Source of the DNA: JALSRK01 sp964461995
Lineage (GTDB): Bacteria; Acidobacteriota; Terriglobia; Bryobacterales; Bryobacteraceae
Length of the DNA: 64,000 nt
Assembly (NCBI GenBank): GCA_964461995.1
Contig: CAYWXL010000007.1
Coordinates: forward strand, 1 to 64,000
Direction: 5' to 3'
This document shows, piece after piece, positions 43,206 through 51,073 of this stretch. Each line of letters opens with the position of its first letter. The first letter of the stretch is position 1. Under the pieces are notes generated by a model that ran no database searches, had not been told where the DNA came from, and saw nothing but the letters and a program-made list of their open reading frames with translations. The position numbers were made by a program, and so were the translations under genes.

Positions 43206-43421
43206 AACCAGATTGGCCCGGACCCGTCCCTGCCCCCCTGGGTCCGCTCAAGAAGGACACTACGTCGTCCTGGTTGCAACCCGCCGGCGGCGGTGACCAT
43301 GTGAATAGCCGCCGCGGGCCGCAAAACAACAGAACAACTAATCCGCCGTGGCGGAGTCCCCCACAAAGGGTATTTCTGCCTCATGGGCGGAGAAAAGATG
43401 CAGGGAAGGAGGCGCACTTTC
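43206..43421 (+). promoter_or_regulatory. Structured 5' leader of the kamA-like gene, candidate cis-regulatory RNA
   Basis: Successive perfect stems: CGGACCC (43219-43225) with GGGTCCG (43240-43246); AGGAC (43254-43258) with GTCCT (43267-43271); CGGCGG (43288-43293) with CCGCCG (43309-43314); CCGC (43343-43346) with GCGG (43351-43354). An A-rich unpaired stretch lies at about 43321-43341, and AAGGAGG sits near 43406-43412. I could not match it to a known riboswitch class. Confidence 0.5.
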
Positions 43422-44771
43422 ATGATCGTTCAATCCAAAGAAACCCCGAGGAGGTATCAAGCTGTCACCCGGGAGAATATCAAGAGATTTCCAGTCTGGT
43501 CGCGCCTCTCGCCCGAGCTGCAGGAAGCCGTCACGGTGGTGTCGGCGGTTCTTCCGTTTCGGACCAACACGTACGTGATCGATGAGCTGATCGACTGGGA
43601 CCGGGTCCCGGAGGATCCGATGTATCAGCTCACTTTCCCACAGCGGGGGATGCTTACCGCTGAGCAGTACGACCGGATGGCTGGACTCGTGCTCGGGGGA
43701 GCGCCGCGCGAAGAGGTGCAGCAGGCGGCCAACGAGATCCGATTCCAACTGAGCCCGCATCCCGCCGGCCAGTTGACCCACAACCGGCCATACCTCGACG
43801 GCGAGCGGCTGCAGGGGATGCAGCACAAATACCGGGAGACGGTTCTCTTCTTTCCCAGCCAGGGCCAGACGTGCCACGCTTACTGCACTTTCTGTTTCCG
43901 GTGGGCGCAGTTTATCGGGATCTCCGACTTGAAGTTCGCCTCCCGGGAGGTTGACAAGCTGGTCCGATACTTGAAACAGCATCCCGAAGTCAGTGACGTG
44001 CTGTTCACGGGCGGTGATCCGATGGTGATGAAGGCCAAGACGCTGGCCGCCTATATCGAGCCGCTACTCACGCCGGAGCTGGGGCACATCCGCAACATCC
44101 GGATCGGCACGAAGGCGGTCGCTTACTGGCCTCACCGGTTTGTTTCCGACCCGGATTCCGACGAGGTTCTGCGGCTGTTCGACAAGATCGTCGCCAGCGG
44201 CCGGCACTTGGCGATCATGGGGCACTACAACCACCCGGTGGAGCTTTCGACGCCGATCGCGCGGGAAGCCATCCGTAGGATCCGGGCGACGGGAGCGAAC
44301 ATCCGCATGCAGTCTCCAGTGGTGCGCCATGTCAACGACGACTCCGACGCCTGGGCGGAGCTTTGGCGGACCGGCGTGCAGCTCGGCATGATTCCTTATT
44401 ACATGTTCGTCGAGCGCGACACCGGCGCCCGCCATTATTTCGAGCTGCCGCTGGTGCGGGTCTGGGAGATCTACCGGGAGGCGTACAACCAGATCTCCGG
44501 TCTGGCGCGAAACGTGCGGGGCCCGTCGATGTCGGCCTTCCAGGGCAAAGTGCGAATCCTGGGCGTGACTGAAATCGGCTCGGATCCCGTGTTCATCCTC
44601 GAGTTTCTCCAAGCTCGGCAGCCGGAGCTGGTGCGGATCCCGTTCTTCGCCCGTTACGATCCGGATGCCACCTGGTTCGACCAGTTGCAGCCGTACCGCG
44701 AAGCCGACCGGCCGTTCTTCGAGGAGCGGCCCAAGCAGGTGCTGGACGCGCTGGTCGAGCTGACGGCCTGA
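43422..44771 (+). CDS. KamA-family radical SAM protein (lysine 2,3-aminomutase-like)
   Basis: A 449-residue radical SAM enzyme. The cluster motif is CHAYCTFC (Cys151, Cys155, Cys158), and FTGGDPMVM is the family GGxP-like SAM-binding segment. Overall order matches lysine 2,3-aminomutase and EF-P lysine mutase (EpmB). However, around the PLP lysine, where aminomutases read DAPGGGGK, this protein has SAFQGK (Lys376): the Asp that binds the substrate amino group and the Gly-rich loop are absent. It may act on another substrate or lack PLP. ATG 43422 follows AAGGAGG; two upstream in-frame ATGs have no such site. Confidence 0.85.
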   Translation: MIVQSKETPRRYQAVTRENIKRFPVWSRLSPELQEAVTVVSAVLPFRTNTYVIDELIDWDRVPEDPMYQLTFPQRGMLTAEQYDRMAGLVLGGAPREEVQQAANEIRFQLSPHPAGQLTHNRPYLDGERLQGMQHKYRETVLFFPSQGQTCHAYCTFCFRWAQFIGISDLKFASREVDKLVRYLKQHPEVSDVLFTGGDPMVMKAKTLAAYIEPLLTPELGHIRNIRIGTKAVAYWPHRFVSDPDSDEVLRLFDKIVASGRHLAIMGHYNHPVELSTPIAREAIRRIRATGANIRMQSPVVRHVNDDSDAWAELWRTGVQLGMIPYYMFVERDTGARHYFELPLVRVWEIYREAYNQISGLARNVRGPSMSAFQGKVRILGVTEIGSDPVFILEFLQARQPELVRIPFFARYDPDATWFDQLQPYREADRPFFEERPKQVLDALVELTA

Positions 44772-44840
44772 GCGGATTGCCGTCGGCCGGATAAAGCGGC
44801 GGACTTTCCCGCCCAGCCGGGCGGCGCCTCCGGGTGCGGA

Positions 44841-45803
44841 TTACAGCAGCCGCAGGTGGACTTCGACTTGCGTAATGACCGGCGTGGGCTCGCCGTTGCT
44901 CACACCGGGCTGAAAGCGCCACTGCGAGACGGCTTTCACCGCTTCTTCATCCAGTCCGAAACCCAGCGGTTCCGTCACCCATATGGCCGCCGGGACGCCG
45001 GTCTCGTCCACCACCATGGCGAGACGGACGGCGCCCTGCACCCGGAGCTGGCGCGCCTGTTCGGTGAAGCTCGGCTCGGTTTTCGAGACGAGCATCGGCG
45101 GGTGGACGCCTTTGCCGATCCGGGACGGTAGCCGGCCGGTGCGGCGGGCGGCGGTTTCCAGGTCCAGCGCCAGGCGGTAGCGGGACGCCCTCAGCAACGG
45201 CCCGATAGCCGCGTCGAGCGTTGTTGCTAAGGCAGGGCTGGGAGATCCGAAGGCCTGGTCGAGTACCCCGACGGCCTGCCGGTAGGTCCGTTCGGCTTCA
45301 TCCAGCCGCCCCCGCGCGGCAAGGTACTCCGCCAGGCGCCCGAGAGCGGCGGCCATCGCGGGGTCCGATTCGCTGTAATGACTCTTCAGCACCGCCACCG
45401 ATTTGCGGTAGTAACGCTCAGCCTCCTCGTACCGCCCGCTCTCCTCGCAAAGCCGGGCCATTCGAGCAATGACCGCAGCGACTTTCGGCTGGTTTTCGCC
45501 GATCACGGCGCTCCAGATCTCAATGGCATCCTGCAGCCGCGCGATCGCCCTTTCGAGCCCCCCGCTGCGCTTGTACTGTTCCGCCAGGCGTTCATAGGCG
45601 GAAGCCAGGTCGCCGTCGGGGTTTCCGGTTAGGGAAGCCGCCCGCCGGGCCAGTTGCAGATGGGTTTCCGCCTTCTCCAACAGGCCGGCGTTCATCGCCT
45701 GGCGGGCAGCTTCGACGTCGGCCTTCCAGGCGGGTTTTTCCGTGGCTGCCGTAGCGGCGAGGGCTGCCAGGAGCCAGCCGGCCAGCATGCACGTTCTCGT
45801 CAT
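44841..45803 (-). CDS. Exported TPR protein with C-terminal TonB domain
   Basis: A 320-residue protein: signal peptide (MLAGWLLAALAATAA), four or five tetratricopeptide-like repeats (for example LASAYERLAEQYKRSGGLERAI and GRYEEAERYYRKSV), then a TonB C-terminal domain from about residue 235 (VSKTEPSFTEQARQLRVQGAVRL ... VSQWRFQPG). There is no membrane anchor other than the signal, so it is not a normal energy-coupling TonB; such proteins are periplasmic and of unknown role. ATG 45803 follows GGAGGAGG; the in-frame ATG at 45836 is less good. It converges with the kamA-like gene and is separated from galK by ~250 bases. Confidence 0.85.
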   Translation of the reverse strand: MTRTCMLAGWLLAALAATAATEKPAWKADVEAARQAMNAGLLEKAETHLQLARRAASLTGNPDGDLASAYERLAEQYKRSGGLERAIARLQDAIEIWSAVIGENQPKVAAVIARMARLCEESGRYEEAERYYRKSVAVLKSHYSESDPAMAAALGRLAEYLAARGRLDEAERTYRQAVGVLDQAFGSPSPALATTLDAAIGPLLRASRYRLALDLETAARRTGRLPSRIGKGVHPPMLVSKTEPSFTEQARQLRVQGAVRLAMVVDETGVPAAIWVTEPLGFGLDEEAVKAVSQWRFQPGVSNGEPTPVITQVEVHLRLL

Positions 45804-46025
45804 CGGCGCCTCCTCCAGCGGCCGGATCTTGGACACCGGCCGCCGCTCGAATAGTCTTCGAAAGTCGATACCACGGACGCGGCGGAGCGGCAGCGGGTTT
45901 CAGCCGGTATGCCGAAAATCTTCGAGATAACGAAGAAAACCGGGTCGTATTTTGCATCCCGGTTCAGGCTGGGGTGGCGGCGCTGAGAGCCAACAGGCGT
46001 GCGGCCAATAGTCGGGTTCGTAGCG

Positions 46026-46047
46026 CAAACAAGCCGCGCCCAGCGGC
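46026..46047 (-). terminator. Possible terminator after galK
   Basis: On the minus strand GCCGC and GCGGC (46047-46043 and 46037-46033) form a short GC stem immediately after the galK stop, followed by TTGTTTG. The stem is only 5 base pairs, so it is a weak call. Confidence 0.4.
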
Positions 46048-46049
46048 AC

Positions 46050-47198
46050 TCAAGCCAGGCGGCCGGCTCCGTCGGCGGGCTCTACCGGGTAGAAGACGGG
46101 CTCGATGCCGAAACGCTCCCGGTAGGCACGGTGGAGCGTCTCCTGGAACTCATCGCCGCGGCCGGGCTTGATGAGGTTCACCGTGCAGCCGCCGAAGCCG
46201 CCGCCGGTCATGCGGGCGCCGTAGACGTAAGGCAGGGCGACGGCGGCATCGACGAGGAAGTCCAGCTCCTCGCAGCTCACCTCGTAGTCGCGGCGGAGGC
46301 TGTGGTGCGAGGCCACGAACAGCCGCCCCATCTCCCATAAATCACCGCGGGCCGCCGCGGCTACGAAGGCCTCGACGCGCTTGTTTTCGGTGATGACGTG
46401 CCGGGCGCGCCTCTTTGGGACGCCCGTCACCAGATCGAGATCGTCAAGCTTCGCGTCGCGGAGGCTCTTCACGCTGCGCCGCCGGCGCCGAATGGCTTCG
46501 ACGGCCGCCTGGCATTCAGCCACCCGGTCGCGGTAGGCGGTGCCGCCGAGTTCGTGCTTCACCATCGTGTTCACGGCCACGATCTCGACGGCCTCGGGCA
46601 GCCGCACGACGTCGAAGCTCAAGTCCCGGCAATCGATCTTCAGCGCCGAACCCTTCCGCCCGAAGACGGAGATGTACTGGTCCATAATGCCGCAAGGCAT
46701 GCCGGCGAACTCGTTCTCGGCCCGGCGGGCCAGCTTCGCCAGCGCCACCTTGTCGATTTCCCGGCCGTCGAGCAGCGCCAGGGCCACCGAAACCTCGAGC
46801 GAGGCCGAAGAACTCAACCCCCCGCCCTGCGGCACGCGGCTGTCGATATAAACGTCAAGCGGGCGGATCTCGTAGCCTTCCCGGGCAAGCATCACGGCCA
46901 CTCCGGCCACGTAGTCGCTCCAGTCTCCGGCGGGCTGCAGATGTTCGATGCCCGCCGCATCGAACTCCCGGCTCGCGTCCATGTTCCGGGAGTAGATCCG
47001 CAGCTTGCCCGCGCCGTTCGGAGCCGCAGCCACATAACAGGCGAGCTCGAGCGCCACCGGGCAGACGAAGCCGAGGTTGTAATCGGTGTGCTCGCCGATG
47101 AGATTGACACGACCGGGGGCCCGGTAAACGGCGGGCGTGGCCGAAGTGCGGTAATGAGCCTGGAATGCGTCGATCAGGTCGCGCGCCGGGCCATCCAT
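46050..47198 (-). CDS. galK: Galactokinase
   Basis: This 382-residue GHMP kinase phosphorylates galactose at C1, the first Leloir step. APGRVNLIGEHTDYN is the galactokinase signature, GGGLSSSASLEV the GHMP ATP loop and GARMTGGGFGGCTVNL motif 3. Length matches the family. ATG 47198 (MDGPARDLI) is used; it lies 24 bases inside the 61-residue membrane protein gene, so translation is coupled. With the symporter upstream this forms a galactose uptake and phosphorylation operon; galT is 43 kb away at 2881. Confidence 0.95.
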   Translation of the reverse strand: MDGPARDLIDAFQAHYRTSATPAVYRAPGRVNLIGEHTDYNLGFVCPVALELACYVAAAPNGAGKLRIYSRNMDASREFDAAGIEHLQPAGDWSDYVAGVAVMLAREGYEIRPLDVYIDSRVPQGGGLSSSASLEVSVALALLDGREIDKVALAKLARRAENEFAGMPCGIMDQYISVFGRKGSALKIDCRDLSFDVVRLPEAVEIVAVNTMVKHELGGTAYRDRVAECQAAVEAIRRRRRSVKSLRDAKLDDLDLVTGVPKRRARHVITENKRVEAFVAAAARGDLWEMGRLFVASHHSLRRDYEVSCEELDFLVDAAVALPYVYGARMTGGGFGGCTVNLIKPGRGDEFQETLHRAYRERFGIEPVFYPVEPADGAGRLA

Positions 47199-47359
47199 AG
47201 TAGGGTCACTCCAAAGATCAAGAACAGTAAGCCGCTCCACAGGTTGACGTTATACTCGGCGAGCGGCGCTCTGGTTTCCGGCGAGAGCAGGCCGAAGGCG
47301 GTCAACAAGGCGCCGTAAATCGTGAACAGGATCCCAGACGGGGTGCGAAGGTCCCACAT
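47174..47359 (-). CDS. Small two-helix membrane protein in the galactose operon
   Basis: 61 residues with two membrane segments (ILFTIYGALLTAFGLL and LWSGLLFLIFGVTLLWMA) joined by a short polar loop. I do not recognise a family. GAGAGG precedes the ATG; it starts 7 bases after the symporter stop and overlaps galK by 25 bases, so it is firmly part of the operon. It could be a small subunit or stabiliser of the symporter. Confidence 0.78.
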   Translation of the reverse strand: MWDLRTPSGILFTIYGALLTAFGLLSPETRAPLAEYNVNLWSGLLFLIFGVTLLWMARRAT

Positions 47360-47366
47360 AAGCCTC

Positions 47367-49037
47367 TCACCAGAAGATTACATTCAGCAGGATGCAAGCC
47401 ACGCCGGCGGCGATCGACAGCGGCGCCGGGCGTAGATACCACGGCACGTGCTCTTCCGGCCGCGGAATCTTGGTGACGCCGTAGACCAGACCCTCCAACT
47501 CCTGGACGGGGCGAGGCCTAGTAGCGAGACTGACCACCATGGTCACCAGGAAGCACGTCGTCCAGGCGAAGATGGCGATCCAGAAGTTCTGGGCCATGAC
47601 GCTCGGGAATTCATGAAGCTGGGCGATCCAAGCGCCCTTGCCCTCGGCCAAGGTAAGCCCGTGCGTCAAAGCGGCGGCGCCGGTACCCGCGAGCAAGCCG
47701 GTGAAGGCTCCGTGGCCGGTGGCCCGCTTCCAGAACATCCCGAGAAGGAAGGTGGCGAACAACGGGGCATTGACGAAGCCGAAGACGAGCTGCAGCAGGT
47801 CCATGATGTTGTTGTAGAGCGTAGCCAGGTACGCGGTGGCAATGGAGAGCAGCGTACCCACAACGGTGGTGGCGCGGCCAACCCAGAGGTAATGGGAATC
47901 AGGCGCGTCCTTCCTGACGTAGCTCTGGTAAATGTCGTAAGTCCAGACGGTGTTGAACGCGGTGACATTGCCCGCCATGCCGCTCATGAAGGAGGCCATC
48001 AACGCCGTCAGGCCGATGCCGAGCATTCCCGTTGGATAGAACTGGGCCATCAACGTAGTGATCGCCTGGTCGTAGTCGTAGGCGTTGCCTTTCGGCGGCA
48101 ACTGGTAGGCGATGTTCGGGTCGTTGGTCAGCGCCAGGGCGGCGATGCCCGGCACGATGACGATGAACGGCAGCAGCATCTTAGGAAAGGCGCCGACGAT
48201 CGGTGTCAGCCGGGCGGCCGCCATCGTGTCGGCGGCCATGGCCCGCTGCACCACCAAGTAGTTCGTGCACCAGTAGCCGAACGAGAGCACGAAACCGAGG
48301 CCCATGATGATGCCGAACACCTCGACTCCCATCGGGTTCGCCGAAGGGTCGGCGGCATACTTCCAACTGTGGACCCAGGCGTCGCGGAACTGGGGATGCT
48401 GGACACGCTCGACGATGCCCGCCCAGCCCCCGGCGCGGTGCACGGCGAAGAAGGCCAGCGGGGCAAAGCCGCAGACGATCAGGAAGAACTGAAGCACTTC
48501 GTTGTAGATGGCGCTCGTGAGTCCGCCGAAGAAGGTGTAAACGAGCACGATGGCGGCGCTCAGCAGGATGCTCGCCGTGAAGCTCCAACCGAGAACCAAC
48601 TGGAAGAGCAGCCCGAGGGCGTACATAGAGATGCCGGACGAGAAGATGGTCATCACCGCGAAGGTCAGTGCGTTGAAGGCGCGGGTCTTCTCGTCGTAGC
48701 GCAGCTTGAGGTACTCGGGAACGCTGCGGGCCTTGGAGCCGTAGTAGAAGGGCATCATGAAGAGGCCCACGAAGAGCATCGCCGGTATGGCCCCCACCCA
48801 GTAGAAGTGGGAGGTCATGATGCCGTACTTGGCGCCGGAGGCGCACATGCCGACCAGCTCCTGGGCGCCGAGGTTGGTGGCGACGAAAGCGAGCGAGGTG
48901 ATCCAAAGGGGCACGGAGCGGTTGGAAGTGAGGAAGTCCGCGCTCGTGGAGATCTTTCGCTTCAGCAGGTAGCCAATGCCGACAACGAAAGCGAAATAGA
49001 GCGCGAGAATGAGGTAGTCAACAAAGTGGAGCGTCAA
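47367..49037 (-). CDS. Sodium/solute symporter (SSS family), probable galactose/glucose transporter
   Basis: A 556-residue inner-membrane transporter of the SSS family with about 13-14 membrane segments. STSADFLTSNRSVPLWITSLAFVATNLGAQE is the conserved first-two-helix region, and ARSVPEYLKLRYDEKTR and TSAIYNEVLQ are SGLT/vSGLT-like blocks. It couples sodium influx to sugar uptake; the galK downstream points to galactose. The start is a TTG at 49037 with GAGG about 9 bases upstream and an extended -10 box (TGGTACACT) at 49070-49062. It is the first gene of the operon with the 61-residue protein and galK. Confidence 0.92.
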   Translation of the reverse strand: MTLHFVDYLILALYFAFVVGIGYLLKRKISTSADFLTSNRSVPLWITSLAFVATNLGAQELVGMCASGAKYGIMTSHFYWVGAIPAMLFVGLFMMPFYYGSKARSVPEYLKLRYDEKTRAFNALTFAVMTIFSSGISMYALGLLFQLVLGWSFTASILLSAAIVLVYTFFGGLTSAIYNEVLQFFLIVCGFAPLAFFAVHRAGGWAGIVERVQHPQFRDAWVHSWKYAADPSANPMGVEVFGIIMGLGFVLSFGYWCTNYLVVQRAMAADTMAAARLTPIVGAFPKMLLPFIVIVPGIAALALTNDPNIAYQLPPKGNAYDYDQAITTLMAQFYPTGMLGIGLTALMASFMSGMAGNVTAFNTVWTYDIYQSYVRKDAPDSHYLWVGRATTVVGTLLSIATAYLATLYNNIMDLLQLVFGFVNAPLFATFLLGMFWKRATGHGAFTGLLAGTGAAALTHGLTLAEGKGAWIAQLHEFPSVMAQNFWIAIFAWTTCFLVTMVVSLATRPRPVQELEGLVYGVTKIPRPEEHVPWYLRPAPLSIAAGVACILLNVIFW

Positions 49038-49061
49038 CTTACTCGAACCTCGAAACGGTCA

Positions 49062-49070
49062 AGTGTACCA
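49062..49070 (-). promoter_or_regulatory. Extended -10 box (TGGTACACT) for the symporter-galK operon
   Basis: On the minus strand TG-G-TACACT would start transcription about 18 bases before the TTG start, leaving room for the GAGG Shine-Dalgarno. Confidence 0.45.
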
Positions 49071-49110
49071 AACCCGTGGGTCCGGAGTGGGCCGCCCGGG
49101 AGACGTCGGG

Positions 49111-49413
49111 TCACAACAAGGCTGTGTGCGGCTGGTTGAAGCCGAAGCCGGCTCCAATGACCGCCGGAGCGGAAAGGCCCGCAAATGCCTGGAAAGCAAA
49201 TGCGGCAAGCTGGACATCGAACAGGAGAGCGGCCGCGAACGCCCCGGCGGGGAGCACCGCAGTAACGTAGACTTGCCACTTCGGGCTCCCAAAGGCCAGC
49301 GCCCGGTCCCCGGTGAACTTGCCCCATTTATAAGCGGCGAGGACCGCGCCGGACAGCGTGAGGACGCCCAGGGCGAGAGTTGCCAATAGGTAGGCCGCAT
49401 AAAGGTGCTGCAT
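49111..49413 (-). CDS. Small hydrophobic membrane protein, unknown
   Basis: 100 residues with three strongly hydrophobic segments (LYAAYLLATLALGVLTLSGAVLAAY; VYVTAVLPAGAFAAALLF; AFQAFAGLSAPAVIGAGFGF). I do not recognise it. ATG 49413 has GGGAGAG at 9 bases; an ATG two codons upstream is too close to that site. It precedes the symporter operon on the same strand. A plus-strand frame over the same bases has no membrane or domain character and is rejected. Confidence 0.55.
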   Translation of the reverse strand: MQHLYAAYLLATLALGVLTLSGAVLAAYKWGKFTGDRALAFGSPKWQVYVTAVLPAGAFAAALLFDVQLAAFAFQAFAGLSAPAVIGAGFGFNQPHTALL

Positions 49414-49630
49414 GGACATACTCTCCCATACAGTTATCGGCCGCCCCGAGGCATCGCTTTAGCGGCCGCTTTGAAAATAAGGTTTCGACCTGAGCCGCTC
49501 GCGCCTGGCGAAAAAGTTCCGCGAGACCCGCGGCGGGGCACTCCCTTCCTCCTTCCGCCCGCGGAGGATTCGATTGCGGTCGTCCAGCCGGCGGCGCCGT
49601 ACCCCACCCGGCCGCCCGCGGGAGCGGGGC

Positions 49631-50857
49631 TTAGGACCTCCCGGCGATCAAGCGCACCGTTTCACGGGCGATCAGCAGTTCCTCGTTAGTCGGGATCACC
49701 CATACCTCCGTCTTCGCGCCGTCGGGACTGATCCGCATCTCCCTGCCCAGGGCTTCCTCGTTCCGCTCGGGATCGATGGCGATGCCCAGAGCGTCCAGCG
49801 AACGGCAACAACGCTGCCGCACGAATGGCTGATGCTCCCCGATGCCGCCAGTGAAGACCACCGCGTCCGCCCCGTTCAGCACCGCGTACAACGTTCCGAT
49901 ATATTTCTTTACCCGGTAGCAGAAGACCTCGATGGCGAGGGCGGCCCGCTCATCGCCCGCCTCGGCGGCGGCCACCAGGGTCCGCATGTCGTTGCTGGAG
50001 CCGGAAATGCCGAGCAGCCCACTGCGGTTGTTCAGCATCTCGGAAACCTCGGCGACGCCCAGGCCCTGGCGCGCCATCAGATGCAGCACTACGCCGGGGT
50101 CGAGCAGCCCCGGCCGGGTGCCCATCATGAGGCCGTCGAGCGGAGTGAAGCCCATCGAGGTCTCGACCGACCGGCCGCGGTCCACCGCGCAGGCCGACGA
50201 GCCGCTGCCCAGATGGCAGACGATCAGCTTGTAGTCGGCGGGGGAACCGCCCCGGACGGCAGCGAAGCGTTGGGTGATGTAGGCGTACGAGGTCCCGTGA
50301 AAGCCGTAACGGCGGATCCGGTGTTTCTCGTAGAGTTCGTAAGGCAGGCCGAACAGGTAGGCGTGCCGGGGCACCGTCTGATGGAAGGCGGTGTCGAAGA
50401 CGGCGACGTGGGTGGATTCGGGCAGTGCGGCCCGCACCGCGCGGTAGCCGCTCAGGTTGTGGGGATTGTGCAGAGGCGCCAGCTCACAACACTCTTCGAT
50501 GCGGCGCTCGACTTCGGCGTCGATGACCGCCGATTCGGCGTAATACTCGCCAGCGTGCACGACCCGGTGACCCACCCCGTCGATCTCGCGGACGCTCCGG
50601 ATGACCCCGTTGTCTGGATCTGTAAGGCACTCAAGCGCGATGTTCACGGCGTCGCGGTGGCTGGCCACTTCGGTCTCGTAGCTCACCGTCATTCCGTCGC
50701 CCAGCACCAACTTCACCTGCGACGGAGGCGTCCCGATCCGCTCCACGCTGCCCCGGGCGAGCACCCGGTCCTCATTGCGTCGGATTAGTTCCGGACTTGT
50801 ATGGAAAAGCTGATACTTGACCGTGGAGCTACCGCAGTTCAGCGCCAGAATCTTCAT
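49631..50857 (-). CDS. ackA: Acetate kinase
   Basis: This 408-residue enzyme interconverts acetate/ATP and acetyl phosphate/ADP in the cytosol. LNCGSSTVKYQLF is the N-terminal signature, RRYGFHGTSYAYI signature 2 and GSGSSACAVDRGRSVETSMGFTPLDGL the phosphate and catalytic region, with VFTGGIGEHQP near the end. ATG 50857 (MKILALNCGSS) is chosen because the conserved domain begins there; the frame runs further upstream without support. No phosphotransacetylase gene is adjacent. It is divergent from the ROK-like/PIG-L deacetylase pair, whose second product would release acetate. Confidence 0.95.
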   Translation of the reverse strand: MKILALNCGSSTVKYQLFHTSPELIRRNEDRVLARGSVERIGTPPSQVKLVLGDGMTVSYETEVASHRDAVNIALECLTDPDNGVIRSVREIDGVGHRVVHAGEYYAESAVIDAEVERRIEECCELAPLHNPHNLSGYRAVRAALPESTHVAVFDTAFHQTVPRHAYLFGLPYELYEKHRIRRYGFHGTSYAYITQRFAAVRGGSPADYKLIVCHLGSGSSACAVDRGRSVETSMGFTPLDGLMMGTRPGLLDPGVVLHLMARQGLGVAEVSEMLNNRSGLLGISGSSNDMRTLVAAAEAGDERAALAIEVFCYRVKKYIGTLYAVLNGADAVVFTGGIGEHQPFVRQRCCRSLDALGIAIDPERNEEALGREMRISPDGAKTEVWVIPTNEELLIARETVRLIAGRS

Positions 50858-50899
50858 CGTCGTCGCGAACCGGGCCGTGTGTAGGCCGCCGGCCATTTC

Positions 50900-50905
50900 A
50901 GTATA
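50900..50905 (-). promoter_or_regulatory. -10-like box TATACT upstream of ackA
   Basis: TATACT on the minus strand, 42 bases before the start codon. No -35 hexamer is convincing at 17 bases. Confidence 0.3.
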
Positions 50906-51073
50906 AACGGCGGCTTCGAGTCTTCTCGAAAGCACGGTTGCCGCAAGGCCCGTTGCGCCGCCGGGCGGGGGTCTGCGACAATCCCCGGTGAGAGCCAGGC
51001 GGCGCCGGCCGCCTCCGCGCGGCCGCGCACAGGGGTTCAGACGTTGTTACGAAGGTTGATGTGAGGAGCGTTA

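Noticed and set aside
43206..43421. Lysine, cobalamin or SAM riboswitch before the KamA-like gene
   Set aside because: I looked for the conserved cores of these classes and did not see them; only generic stem-loops are present, so I report an unnamed leader.
44809..44825. Terminator between the kamA-like and TonB/TPR genes
   Set aside because: CCGCCC/GGGCGG forms a good stem, but neither strand has a T-tract after it.
49063..49389. A 108-codon plus-strand frame over the small membrane-protein gene
   Set aside because: Its product is polar, rich in Gly/Arg/Glu and without any domain; the minus-strand frame has three clear membrane segments and a good ribosome site.
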